Source: an uncultured Flavobacteriaceae bacterium (GTDB lineage: Bacteria; Bacteroidota; Bacteroidia; Flavobacteriales; Flavobacteriaceae). From it: DNA of 42,540 nucleotides. The notes beneath the pieces were generated by a model. That model saw only the letters and a program-made list of their open reading frames with translations. It did no database searches and was not told the origin of the DNA. Both the position numbers and the translations under genes were made by a program. Positions 1-10,780 of this stretch are shown one piece after another. How positions within the stretch are numbered: position 1 is the first letter of the stretch; the number at the start of each line of letters is the position of its first letter. The stretch lies in NCBI GenBank assembly GCA_913048215.1, contig CAJWXC010000004.1, positions 1 to 42,540 on the forward strand, in the 5' to 3' direction.

Positions 1-1
1 C

Positions 2-481
2 GATGCTTTACTAGCCAGTGAAAAGGGATACAACAAACTAATGGACGCCTGTAAAAGTGTAAATGAAATACCCAATAATGAGCACTCTTCTATTGACATA
101 AGTACTTGGAGACAATCTTGTTACAATGCCATGAATGACGATTTTAATAGCCCTATTTTAATCGCCCAACTCTTTGAAGGAGTTAAATATATAAACACAT
201 TAAAACAAGCAAAGGCAACTATCACAAAAGAAGATTTACAGGTTTTACTTGATACGATGCATGTGTTTATATTTGATGTACTTGGCCTGACAGATACAAC
301 ATCTGAAGAATCATCAAAGGACACTAAATTATCTAGCGCCATTGAACTATTAATTGAACTGCGCAAGCAAGCTCGCAACAATAAAGATTTTGCAACAAGC
401 GATAAAATACGTGATGACTTGCAAAAGGTAGGGATCCAATTAAAAGATGGTAAAGAAGGAACCTCGTTTTCTTTAAGCTAA
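2..481 (+). CDS. cysS: Cysteinyl-tRNA synthetase, C-terminal part (5' end outside window)
   Basis: This is the 3' end of cysS, which charges tRNA-Cys in the cytoplasm. The reading frame is open from base 2 ([15 protein letters not shown]...), so the ATG at 41 in the ORF track is internal. The stretch [16 protein letters not shown] is the typical helical C-terminal segment of bacterial CysRS, and the end, with [17 protein letters not shown] and [13 protein letters not shown], is the usual CysRS tail. The HIGH and KMSKS motifs lie upstream of the window. It is followed after 45 bp by yidD and then lgt, the order commonly seen in Flavobacteriaceae. Identification is firm; only the C-terminal third can be seen. 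Confidence 0.95.
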   Translation, partial: DALLASEKGYNKLMDACKSVNEIPNNEHSSIDISTWRQSCYNAMNDDFNSPILIAQLFEGVKYINTLKQAKATITKEDLQVLLDTMHVFIFDVLGLTDTTSEESSKDTKLSSAIELLIELRKQARNNKDFATSDKIRDDLQKVGIQLKDGKEGTSFSLS

Positions 482-526
482 AAAACATTTTATAATAGTG
501 TTTCAGAAAAAAACCACACATTTATT

Positions 527-760
527 TTGGTAAAAAATATTCTAATAGCACCTTTTGTTTTAATAATTCGTTTCTACCAACGGATGATATCTCCCCTATT
601 TGCCCCAACTTGCAGATACACTCCAAGTTGCTCTAATTATGCATTACAAGCATTACAAACACATGGTGTTTTAAAAGGAGGGTGGCTGTCTATAAAAAGA
701 ATTTCTCGGTGCGCCCCATGGGGTGGTCATGGCCACAACCCAGTACCTCCCAAGAAATAA
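527..760 (+). CDS. yidD: YidD, membrane protein insertion efficiency factor
   Basis: A 77-aa protein of the YidD/DUF37 family. These proteins sit at the inner membrane through an amphipathic N-terminal helix and assist YidC/Sec-dependent membrane protein insertion. The family signature is complete: [17 protein letters not shown] with its cysteines, then [24 protein letters not shown]. The start is TTG at 527 (MVKNILIAP...). The first in-frame ATG is inside the conserved core, so an unusual start codon is needed. It lies between cysS and lgt on the same strand, so co-transcription is likely. Length matches the family. Confidence 0.93.
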   Translation: MVKNILIAPFVLIIRFYQRMISPLFAPTCRYTPSCSNYALQALQTHGVLKGGWLSIKRISRCAPWGGHGHNPVPPKK

Positions 761-792
761 AAAGCTTACAAATTTAAACATCAATAAAATAG

Positions 793-801
793 TATATTTA
801 C
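793..801 (+). promoter_or_regulatory. Possible -7 element for lgt
   Basis: TATATTTAC lies 22 nt upstream of the lgt ATG. It differs from the Bacteroidota -7 consensus TAnnTTTG only in the last base. The same nonamer occurs before guaB and before the exported protein at 21892. No -33 TTG is seen at the expected distance. Confidence 0.35.
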
Positions 802-822
802 TAAATAACAAATCTACACTTT

Positions 823-1761
823 ATGCAAGCACTAAAACTATTATGGAATCCAACAGATGGCGTTGATCTTGGTTTTTTTAAAATTCAGTTTTATAGTTTA
901 ATGTTTGTAGTGGCCTTCTCTTTAGGGTGGTATATTATCAAAAAAATCTATAAAAAAGAACAACAAAGCGAAAAAAACTTAGACAGTCTTTTTATATACA
1001 TGGTTCTGGCAATTTTAATTGGAGCACGTATTGGTCATGTACTTTTTTACCAAAGTGAGCTTGTTTTTCAAGACCCATTGTCTATTATTTTACCCTTTAG
1101 GTTTGTGCCAGAGATAGAGTACACAGGTTTTAGGGGATTGGCATCACATGGAGCGGCCATCGCCGTTATTGTTGCTATGTATTATTACAGCAAAAATGTA
1201 ATTAAAAAACCAATGCTTTGGATACTTGACCGCGTGGTGATACCTGTGGCAAGTGGTGCCATTTTTGTAAGAATTGGAAACTTTATTAATTCTGAAATTA
1301 TAGGCAAACAAGTTACTGATTTCCCACTGGGAGTACAGTTTTTAAAAGATAGTATTGGAGCTAGACAAGCAACATATATCACAAAAATTAAAGACCCAAA
1401 TAAGGCCTATGATGCCATAGCAAACGATCCTGTATTTGCAGATACCTTGGCAAGCGTTCCTTTTAGACACCCAGCGCAGCTGTATGAATCTTTTGGATAT
1501 ATTTTTGTGTTTTTAACCCTTTTATACTTTTACTGGAAAACAGATAAAAGCAAACAACTAGGGTTTTTGTTTGGACTATTTTTAGTGCTTTTATGGACCG
1601 TTAGATTTTTTGTAGAGTTTGTAAAAGAAGCCCAAGTAGATGCCAGAGGTGATTGGTTTTTAAATACAGGCCAATGGCTAAGTATTCCTTTTGTGCTATG
1701 CGGGGTTTATTTTATGTTTAAATCATACAAAAAGACATACAATAGCGGCCCATTATCTTAA
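823..1761 (+). CDS. lgt: Prolipoprotein diacylglyceryl transferase
   Basis: Lgt transfers diacylglycerol from phosphatidylglycerol to the lipobox cysteine of prolipoproteins at the inner membrane. The 312-aa polytopic protein has about seven hydrophobic segments. The family landmarks are GARIGHVLFY (about residue 66), GFRGLASHGAA (about 105), the signature VRIGNFINSEIIGK (about 150), HPAQLYES (about 215) and a C-terminal RGDWFLNTGQWLSIP. It processes lipoproteins such as those of the iron operon and the DUF1573 protein in this window. A TATATTTAC -7-like element ends 22 nt before the ATG, so lgt may have its own promoter as well as read-through from cysS-yidD. It is closed by the hairpin at 1819. 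Confidence 0.95.
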   Translation: MQALKLLWNPTDGVDLGFFKIQFYSLMFVVAFSLGWYIIKKIYKKEQQSEKNLDSLFIYMVLAILIGARIGHVLFYQSELVFQDPLSIILPFRFVPEIEYTGFRGLASHGAAIAVIVAMYYYSKNVIKKPMLWILDRVVIPVASGAIFVRIGNFINSEIIGKQVTDFPLGVQFLKDSIGARQATYITKIKDPNKAYDAIANDPVFADTLASVPFRHPAQLYESFGYIFVFLTLLYFYWKTDKSKQLGFLFGLFLVLLWTVRFFVEFVKEAQVDARGDWFLNTGQWLSIPFVLCGVYFMFKSYKKTYNSGPLS

Positions 1762-1818
1762 GATATCTCCTCCAGCGTGGCAATAAAAAATCACCAGCAG
1801 ATAACTATATAATACCAA

Positions 1819-1850
1819 AAAATGCCTTCCGGAAATCCAGAAGGCATTTT
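1819..1850. terminator. Bidirectional terminator between lgt and secDF
   Basis: An 11-bp perfect stem (AAAATGCCTTC / GAAGGCATTTT) with a 10-nt loop, flanked by A-rich sequence on the left and T-rich on the right. It lies between the convergent lgt (+) and secDF (-), so it can serve both strands. Confidence 0.85.
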
Positions 1851-1871
1851 ATATATACTACTAGTAGTTGC

Positions 1872-4800
1872 TTACGCTTCTACTTCTTGAGTTTTAACCT
1901 CTAGTAAATCACTTGCTTTTTTCTTCACAGTGTCATACATCACTGGAGTTGCAATAAATAGTGAAGAGTAAGTTCCTACTACTACACCAACCATAAGAGC
2001 AAATATAAGTCCTCGGATAGATTCTGCTCCAATAAAGAAAATACACAACAATACAATTAAAGTAGTTAGAGAAGTATTTAACGTACGGCTTAATGTACTA
2101 TTTAACGCACTGTTAATTACTTTACTAAATGCCCATTTTGGATTGTCATTAAAGTACTCTCTAATACGGTCAAACACAACCACGGTATCATTTAAAGAAT
2201 ATCCAATAACCGTTAATATCGCGGCTATAAATGACTGGTCAATCTCCATGCTAAATGGCATAATGTTTTGCGTTAGAGAGAAAACCCCTAACACCAAAAG
2301 TACATCGTGGAATACTGCCACTACAGCACCCAAACTAAATTGCCATCTTCTAAATCTAACTAAGATGTACAAGAATACTACGAATAAAGATCCAAATACA
2401 GCCCAGAAAGAGTTTTTCTTGATATCATCTGCAATGGTAGGACTCACCTTATAATACTCCATAATACCTGCAATCTTGGCGGTATTATCTTCTCTAAACT
2501 CATCATAGGTCATTCCCTGTGGCAAGTAAGATTGTACTCCTTGATAAAGCTTTTGCTGCACCTCGTTATCAATCTCTGATCCAGTTTCACCTACTTTGTA
2601 TTTTGTAGTTATTTTTAATTGGTTATTGGCGCCATAAGTCTTAGCCTCTGCACTGTTAAATTGTGCAATTAAATCTTGTTCTACGGCTGATGCATCTACA
2701 TCTTGAGCAAAACGCACCGTATAGGTTCTACCTCCAACAAAATCAACACCTTGATCTAAACTGTTAGTGATTAAAGATCCAATACTTACGGTAATCAAGA
2801 TAGCAGATATCACATAGGCTATTTTACGTTTGCCTAGGAAATTAATACTTACATTTTTAAACAAGTTTTTTGTAACTGAAGTAGAGAATGCCAATGGCTT
2901 ACCATTTTTTGTATATCTATCAATAAACAATCTTGTTATAAAAATTGCAGTAAATAAAGAGGTAAGAATACCAATAAGTAAGGTAGTTGCAAAACCTTGA
3001 ATAGGTCCTGTTCCAAATATTAGTAATATTAAACCGGTAAGTCCTGTTGTAATATTGGCATCTAATATTGAAGATAATGCATTTTGAAAACCATCTTTAA
3101 TACTATCTTTTTGTGACTTCCCTTTAGCCATCTCTTCTCTAATTCTCTCAAATATAAGAACATTAGCATCTACAGAGATACCAATGGTAAGTACAATACC
3201 TGCAATACCCGGAAGTGTTAATACAGCTCCAAGACCTGCCAATACCCCAAAAATAAATAGAATGTTTACAATAAGAGCAACATCAGCAAAAGCACCTGCT
3301 TTACCGTAATACCCAACCATCCAAAACAGTACTAAAAGAAGTGCAATTCCAAAAGAAATCATCCCACTTGTAATGGCTTCTTGGCCTAAAGTTGGTCCTA
3401 CAACTTCTGCCTGAATAATATCTGCAGAAGCTGGTAATTTACCTGCTCTTAAAACATTTGCTAAATCTTGTCCTTCTGCGATGGTAAAGTCTCCAGTGAT
3501 TTCACTTCTACCTCCAGCAATTCCTCCTGGCGAGGTAACACCTGGTGCAGAATAAACAATATCATCTAGTACAATGGCTATTTGAGAAGAATTTTTATTT
3601 GCATTTTTGGTCATTTCTTCCCAAATCTTAGCCCCTTTACCATTCATTTGCATAGAGACTGCAGCGTTACTAAACTGATCATAAGTTTGAGCAGCATCTG
3701 TAACAACACCACCAGCAAGAGGTGCTCTCATGTCTCTATTACCTTTAATAGCATAAAGACCAGATGTCATTACTTTAGTTCCGTCTGTCAGTTCAGTTTC
3801 TACAGGCTTCTCCCAAACAAACTTAGTGAAACGTTGTTGCTGTGGCAACAGAGCTCTTACTTGAGACATGCGCAGGTAAGAATTTACAACTGCGGTATCT
3901 TTTAATTTAAAAATCCCTAAAACTGGACGTCCATTAAATCCTGGAGAAACTAGTTTTGAAAATAAAGGGTTTGCCTTTTCAAGTTCTTCTTCAGTTTCTT
4001 CAACTTCTTCTCCGGCAAGTAAGTCATCTACACTACTTTGGTCCTGGGGAGCATCTTTTGTTTCAACCTGGGTAGAGGTGGCCTCGTTGGCTTTTGCTAG
4101 GGCTGCTACTTTATTGTTGGCCAATTGTAAAAATCCTGCCATTTCTTCGCTTTTATAAACATCCCAAAACTCAAGTTGTGCGGTACTTTGTAATAGTTTA
4201 GAAACACGTTCTTTATCCTTAGCGCCAGGTAACTCTACCAATATACGAGCAGAATTTCCTAAACGCTGAATATTTGGCTGTGTTACTCCAAACTTATCGA
4301 TACGCTTACGCAATACCTCAAAGGCCGATGTAATAGATTCATCTATCTTTCTATCAATAACTTTCTTTACCTCATCGTTACTCATGTTGGCGTTGATATC
4401 ATCTTCTAATCCTTTATTGAAGAAAATATCTGGAGAGGCAAGTACATTATCACCATCAAGTGCCTCAAAAGCGATGTAAAAAGACTCTAAGAAAGTATCT
4501 TGAGAATCTTTTTGTAATTCACCTGCATTAGCAAGTGCTTGATTAAAGGCGGGGTCTTTTGTATTATTTGATAATCCTTTTAAGATATCCTGTACAGAAA
4601 TTTGAAGGATCACATTAATACCTCCTTTTAAATCTAGTCCTTTATTTAATTCTTTTTCTTTTGCGGTTTTGTAATCGATACCCATCATAATTGGGAAACT
4701 AGAAACGCTATCAAGATAGGCGGCTTCTGCAGCTGCTCTTTTGTTGGGTTGATCTTTAGTGAACTTTGTATTTGCATACTGTGTTGCACTGTCTTCTACT

Positions 4801-4889
4801 GAATTTGCAAGATATGTGTATGATAATTGGTATAAACTTACCAAACCAAATAAAATCGCAAATAATGTAATGAGTCCTTTATTTTGCAT
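1872..4889 (-). CDS. secDF: Fused protein translocase subunit SecDF
   Basis: A single 1005-aa SecD-SecF fusion, the normal arrangement in Bacteroidota. It is an inner-membrane RND-type subunit that uses proton-motive force to pull secreted proteins through SecYEG. The SecD part starts with one TM helix and the motif NKGLDLKGGINVILQ, has a large periplasmic region with an acidic Glu-rich insert, and TM4-type ANVLIFERIREE. The SecF part has GVDFVGGRTYTVRF and SLNDTVVVFDRIRE. The track ORF begins at 5006, but its first 39 residues are low-complexity and unlike the family. The ATG at 4889 (MQNKGLITLFAILFG) starts directly at the first TM helix and is the better start. No Shine-Dalgarno sequence is present. 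Confidence 0.95.
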   Translation of the reverse strand: MQNKGLITLFAILFGLVSLYQLSYTYLANSVEDSATQYANTKFTKDQPNKRAAAEAAYLDSVSSFPIMMGIDYKTAKEKELNKGLDLKGGINVILQISVQDILKGLSNNTKDPAFNQALANAGELQKDSQDTFLESFYIAFEALDGDNVLASPDIFFNKGLEDDINANMSNDEVKKVIDRKIDESITSAFEVLRKRIDKFGVTQPNIQRLGNSARILVELPGAKDKERVSKLLQSTAQLEFWDVYKSEEMAGFLQLANNKVAALAKANEATSTQVETKDAPQDQSSVDDLLAGEEVEETEEELEKANPLFSKLVSPGFNGRPVLGIFKLKDTAVVNSYLRMSQVRALLPQQQRFTKFVWEKPVETELTDGTKVMTSGLYAIKGNRDMRAPLAGGVVTDAAQTYDQFSNAAVSMQMNGKGAKIWEEMTKNANKNSSQIAIVLDDIVYSAPGVTSPGGIAGGRSEITGDFTIAEGQDLANVLRAGKLPASADIIQAEVVGPTLGQEAITSGMISFGIALLLVLFWMVGYYGKAGAFADVALIVNILFIFGVLAGLGAVLTLPGIAGIVLTIGISVDANVLIFERIREEMAKGKSQKDSIKDGFQNALSSILDANITTGLTGLILLIFGTGPIQGFATTLLIGILTSLFTAIFITRLFIDRYTKNGKPLAFSTSVTKNLFKNVSINFLGKRKIAYVISAILITVSIGSLITNSLDQGVDFVGGRTYTVRFAQDVDASAVEQDLIAQFNSAEAKTYGANNQLKITTKYKVGETGSEIDNEVQQKLYQGVQSYLPQGMTYDEFREDNTAKIAGIMEYYKVSPTIADDIKKNSFWAVFGSLFVVFLYILVRFRRWQFSLGAVVAVFHDVLLVLGVFSLTQNIMPFSMEIDQSFIAAILTVIGYSLNDTVVVFDRIREYFNDNPKWAFSKVINSALNSTLSRTLNTSLTTLIVLLCIFFIGAESIRGLIFALMVGVVVGTYSSLFIATPVMYDTVKKKASDLLEVKTQEVEA

Positions 4890-5093
4890 GTTGTTGTTGT
4901 TTATTGTCAAATTTTTTGTCGGGCGAATATAAAAAGTATTGCCCGATTTGACACTATGTATTAAAAATAAAAATAGTTGAATATGTTCTCTGGCATCAAA
5001 AAACACTAAAATAGCGTAATTAAGATGTGTAGCTGAGTAAAGACAGTAAGGTGTACTACCGAAACTTTTGAAGAAAATAAGCGCTACAATTTC
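4890..5093. other. Intergenic region upstream of secDF
   Basis: About 200 bp between the 3' end of the exported hypothetical and secDF. It holds no convincing ORF. On the minus strand there is a weak -7-like TATATTCG about 40 nt before the secDF ATG, next to an inverted pair CGGGC/GCCCG (about 4920-4945). I see no other structure. Confidence 0.4.
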
Positions 5094-5705
5094 TTACACT
5101 ATTGGGCCTGCTCTTACTTGAGGAATCTTGTAAGAGAATTCGGTAACAGTAAATGATACAGCACACTGTACTATATATGAGAGTTCTGTAATTTTATTTT
5201 GATGCGCTGTTTGACTTCCATGAATGGCATCGTATACTTTTGCGAGATAGTATCGATGTGTTTTGCCTTCAAAAGCAACTATAAGACCATTTAAATCTGG
5301 CTCAATGTCAGCGCGTTTTTGAATTTCGTGCACATCAATTTTGTAGACAGAACCAGTGTTAAAGGGAGGTGTTTGATTTTTGGGTAAAGAATTACAAGAG
5401 GCAAATTCATTAAGTAGCTCTTTTTTTGAATAAAGTACACCCTCTATTGCCTTGGTATCTATGGTGCTGTAGTAGGATATTGTTACATCACCATTTGCGC
5501 CTTGCTGTATTTTTATATTTTGGGCGCCTAAGACCTTAAGCTCATTTGTTATGGTGGTTATGGTTTTTTGAGTGTTTGCAACACTGACGGTATCACTACC
5601 AAAATCAACAATAATTTGTTGATTGGGCTGCGCTATTTGATCTAAGGTTAGCCCAATGAGGGCTAGTAGAATTACAAAGGAACGTATGTACCATTTTGTT
5701 TGCAT
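5094..5705 (-). CDS. Exported protein of unknown function
   Basis: A 203-aa protein that I do not recognise as a characterised family. The N-terminus (MQTKWYIRSFVILLALIGLTL) is one hydrophobic helix and could be a signal anchor or uncleaved signal peptide. The rest is soluble and beta-rich with no catalytic motif I can name. Two Cys are present (NEFASCNS and YIVQCAVS). It sits between mdh and secDF on the same strand, and similar-sized hypotheticals next to mdh are common in Flavobacteriaceae. A perfect -7 element (TATATTTG, 5711-5718) ends only 5 nt before the ATG, so the transcript may be leaderless, or the match may be chance in the T tract of the mdh terminator. Confidence 0.75.
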   Translation of the reverse strand: MQTKWYIRSFVILLALIGLTLDQIAQPNQQIIVDFGSDTVSVANTQKTITTITNELKVLGAQNIKIQQGANGDVTISYYSTIDTKAIEGVLYSKKELLNEFASCNSLPKNQTPPFNTGSVYKIDVHEIQKRADIEPDLNGLIVAFEGKTHRYYLAKVYDAIHGSQTAHQNKITELSYIVQCAVSFTVTEFSYKIPQVRAGPIV

Positions 5706-5722
5706 AACAGCAAATATAAAAA

Positions 5723-5752
5723 AATAAAGACTGTATTGCTACAGTCTTTATT
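5723..5752 (-). terminator. Terminator of mdh
   Basis: A 12-bp perfect stem (AATAAAGACTGT / ACAGTCTTTATT) with a 6-nt loop, followed on the minus strand by a T-rich run. It lies 27 nt after the mdh stop codon. Confidence 0.85.
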
Positions 5753-5778
5753 AATATGATAGGATTATAATAGTAGTA

Positions 5779-6705
5779 TTAAAAACTCAATAATCCATTT
5801 GTTTTTGAGACACCTGCAGCACTCTCTTGCAGGTGTTGTTTTTCTGAGTCACTGAGTTCTATATCTACAATTTTCTCAATTCCTGTTTTGCCCAAAACTA
5901 CAGGAACTCCAATACATAAGTCACTAAGACCATATTCACCTTCTAATAAGACAGAACATGGAAATATTTTTTTCTGATCGCAAGCAATAGCTTGCACTAG
6001 GCCAGACACCGCTGCACCTGGAGCATACCAAGCAGAAGTACCTAGTAATCCTGTTAGTGTTGCTCCCCCTACTTTGGTTGCCTCTCTAACTGCGTCCAAA
6101 CGCTCTTGGGATATGAACTGAGTTACAGGAACACTGTTTCTTGTAGCCAGTCGTGTTAATGGAACCATTCCTTTATCACTATGACCTCCAATTACCATTC
6201 CATCAACATCACTAATAGGAGCATCTAAAGCTTCTGCCAAACGGTACTTAAAACGTGCACTATCTAAAGCGCCTCCCATACCAATAATTCTATTTTTTGG
6301 TAATCCTGTTACTTTGTGTGTTAAATACGTCATGGTATCCATTGGGTTACTCACCACTATTAAAATAGTATCTGGAGATTGGGCCACCAAACTTGTAGCA
6401 ACCATCTTCACAATACCTGCGTTAATACCAATTAACTCTTCGCGAGTCATACCTGGCTTACGAGGTATTCCACTCGTGATAACGCAAATATCACTGTTAG
6501 CTGTTTTATTGTAATCATTGGTAGAACCAACAATACGTGTATCAAAACCATTGAGTGAAGCTGTTTGCATCAAATCCATGGCTTTACCCTCGGCAAAACC
6601 TTCTTTGATGTCTAATAAAACTACTTCACTTGCAAAATTTTTAATTGCAATATACTCTGCACAACTAGCACCCACGGCACCTGCACCTACAACTGTTACT
6701 TTCAT
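5779..6705 (-). CDS. mdh: Malate dehydrogenase (LDH-like type)
   Basis: NAD-dependent malate dehydrogenase of the TCA cycle, 308 aa, the usual size for the LDH-like bacterial MDH. The Rossmann motif GAGAVGASCAEYIA is at the N-terminus. The substrate-binding arginine loop GIPRKPGMTREEL is near residue 90, then VVSNPMDTMTY. The active-site histidine motif is GGHSDKGMVPLTR (about 175), a variant of the more usual GGHGDTMVP. The start ATG at 6705 begins directly at the Rossmann strand (MKVTVVGAGAV). Its leader carries two hairpins and a -7 element at 6817. The downstream hairpin at 5723 ends the unit. Confidence 0.96.
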   Translation of the reverse strand: MKVTVVGAGAVGASCAEYIAIKNFASEVVLLDIKEGFAEGKAMDLMQTASLNGFDTRIVGSTNDYNKTANSDICVITSGIPRKPGMTREELIGINAGIVKMVATSLVAQSPDTILIVVSNPMDTMTYLTHKVTGLPKNRIIGMGGALDSARFKYRLAEALDAPISDVDGMVIGGHSDKGMVPLTRLATRNSVPVTQFISQERLDAVREATKVGGATLTGLLGTSAWYAPGAAVSGLVQAIACDQKKIFPCSVLLEGEYGLSDLCIGVPVVLGKTGIEKIVDIELSDSEKQHLQESAAGVSKTNGLLSF

Positions 6706-6712
6706 ATCTGTG

Positions 6713-6728
6713 TTCCGCGATGGCGGAA
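6713..6728. repeat. Short GC-rich palindrome in the mdh leader (REP-like)
   Basis: TTCCGC-GATG-GCGGAA is a 6-bp perfect stem with a 4-nt loop, 7 nt upstream of the mdh ATG. It is much more GC-rich than its surroundings. Short TTCCGC/GCGGAA palindromes are, from memory, recurrent intergenic elements in some marine Flavobacteriaceae. I saw no other clear copy in this window. Confidence 0.55.
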
Positions 6729-6739
6729 ATTTTATTTAT

Positions 6740-6762
6740 GGTTTGTATTTAACAAACAAACC
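6740..6762. promoter_or_regulatory. Second hairpin in the mdh leader
   Basis: A GGTTTGT/ACAAACC 7-bp perfect inverted repeat with a 9-nt loop, in the 5' untranslated region of mdh between the predicted promoter and the REP-like palindrome. Its function is unknown. Confidence 0.35.
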
Positions 6763-6816
6763 GAATTAAACTTGATTTAATGTTTATTGAAATTTAATCA
6801 CTTCATAATTTCGCTG

Positions 6817-6824
6817 CAAAAGTA
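6817..6824 (-). promoter_or_regulatory. Predicted -7 element of mdh
   Basis: Minus-strand TACTTTTG, a perfect match to TAnnTTTG. It predicts a leader of about 105 nt for mdh. No TTG at the 20-nt spacing is seen, so support rests on the -7 box alone. Confidence 0.45.
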
Positions 6825-6852
6825 CAACTATATGCAATAAATATAAAGTTCT

Positions 6853-9817
<2,965 letters not shown>

Positions 9818-9908
9818 TTAAATTCAAAATGTTTGTATGTTATCCTAAAAAAAGAAAGAAAACATCGGGTAAAAAAACCGTGTCGTGCCTTAAAAATTAG
9901 GACCTAAA

Positions 9909-9916
9909 CAAATATA
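9909..9916 (-). promoter_or_regulatory. Predicted -7 element of gyrB
   Basis: Minus-strand TATATTTG, a perfect match to TAnnTTTG, 97 nt upstream of the gyrB ATG. No well-spaced -33 TTG is visible. Confidence 0.45.
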
Positions 9917-10031
9917 ACCAAACAGACAGCAAAACCTAGTAATTATAAAGGTTTTAGCGGCTAAGTTATTAACAAATAATTGTGAAAAACCAACCTGTTT
10001 TTTTTAGAGAAATAGTGTAGCTTGCAGTAAG

Positions 10032-10055
10032 GTTTTGTTTCCTGAAAAACAAAAC
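10032..10055. other. 9-bp perfect inverted repeat before the small membrane genes
   Basis: GTTTTGTTT-CCTGAA-AAACAAAAC forms a perfect hairpin about 55 nt upstream of the ATG at 10110, in the divergent region between gyrB and the small ORFs. It could be a leader structure or an operator; nothing decides between them. Confidence 0.35.
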
Positions 10056-10109
10056 GAAGTATTCACGTATTTTTAAAGGTAGTAACCCTTATCAAAAAAC
10101 AAATTCAAA

Positions 10110-10280
10110 ATGAAAAAAATTATTTTAAAATGGTATCCTGTAATCCTAGCATTCCTTTGTTTATTGTACTCTGTAGGCTATGGTATTATGGGTTTCACTG
10201 AAGAGGCTCAATATTCTGCACATTGGCCAGGCACTATATTATTGTTTGCAATAGCAATTAGACAAAGAAGAACAACATGA
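10110..10280 (+). CDS. Small membrane protein, 56 aa (not in ORF track)
   Basis: ATG at 10110 opens MKKIILKWYPVILAFLCLLY... and ends ...IAIRQRRTT at TGA 10278-10280. It has two hydrophobic segments (about residues 9-29 and 41-51) and a basic C-terminal tail, so a two-helix inner-membrane protein with both termini in the cytoplasm is likely. The TGA overlaps the next ATG (ATGA), which strongly suggests translational coupling and supports real coding. An A-rich stretch precedes the start, as is usual for this phylum. I do not recognise a family. It was below the length cut-off of the ORF track. Confidence 0.7.
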   Translation: MKKIILKWYPVILAFLCLLYSVGYGIMGFTEEAQYSAHWPGTILLFAIAIRQRRTT

Positions 10281-10441
10281 ATTTAGGATTTTTCGTAATA
10301 GGTGCCATTATATTTTCCATATACATATGGTTGACATTTTGGAATATTTTTTACTCTAACAAGAAACAAAGAGAGGAAAATTATCCAAATTTGAATAAAA
10401 ACACAACGGTTGATGTAAAACCACCTTCTGACCAACACTAA
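10277..10441 (+). CDS. Small membrane protein, 54 aa (not in ORF track)
   Basis: The ATG at 10277 overlaps the preceding TGA by 4 bases. The product starts MNLGFFVIGAIIFSIYIWL, a single strong N-terminal membrane helix of about 24 residues. A charged, hydrophilic tail follows (NKKQREENYPN) and ends DVKPPSDQH. The topology resembles other one-helix flavobacterial small proteins with a cytoplasmic KKQ/REE tail, but no function is known to me. It is probably a partner of the 56-aa protein upstream, since the two are translationally coupled. Confidence 0.65.
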   Translation: MNLGFFVIGAIIFSIYIWLTFWNIFYSNKKQREENYPNLNKNTTVDVKPPSDQH

Positions 10442-10780
10442 GTTACATCAACTTAGCGTCAGGGTTATGTAATAAAAAAATCAATGCAAACTGCTTGAAT
10501 TTACTTATTAATAGCCCAACATAACTACGGCATAATGTTTCACTTGAAAGCAGGCTTGTCTTAGGCAACAAAATAACAAAACACCTCCCTAAAGTATCTA
10601 TAATTGGGTCTTGCCCAGATATGGCAATAATACATATGCTTAAATCTTCTGAGCATAATTGTAGTAGCGCATATTAATTTTTGAAATATATCTTTAGAAG
10701 GCTATTTTACACCCAAAATACGGTGTGGCATATTTGTCTTTTATCTAATAAAAGTGAAGCCTAGATACTTTTTATTGTTT
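10442..10780. other. Intergenic stretch with a possible coding remnant
   Basis: About 340 bp between the small membrane genes and the 3' end of guaB. No intact gene was found. A stop-bounded frame at 10525-10677 (+), without a usable start, looks protein-like (see the pseudogene entry). A short inverted pair ACACC/GGTGT occurs near 10710. No convincing terminator hairpin for guaB is visible. Confidence 0.4.
10525..10677 (+). pseudogene. Possible remnant of a response-regulator-type receiver domain
   Basis: The open frame reads ...LGNKITKHLPKVSIIGSCPD... and continues MAIIHMLKSSEHN before a stop. The pattern of a helix followed by a hydrophobic strand VSIIGSC and another helix is like the beta2 region of LuxR/LytTR response regulators (for example LPxVxVVGxC). 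There is no start codon, no phospho-acceptor Asp and no continuation. It may simply be chance in an intergenic region; the call is weak. Confidence 0.2.

Noticed and set aside
4890-5006. N-terminal extension of secDF in the ORF track
   Set aside because: The 39 extra residues are not family-like. The ATG at 4889 starts exactly at the first SecD membrane helix.
9829-9900. 23-codon plus-strand ORF MFVCYPKKRKK... between gyrB and its promoter
   Set aside because: It lies in the gyrB leader, is very short, and has no membrane or family pattern.
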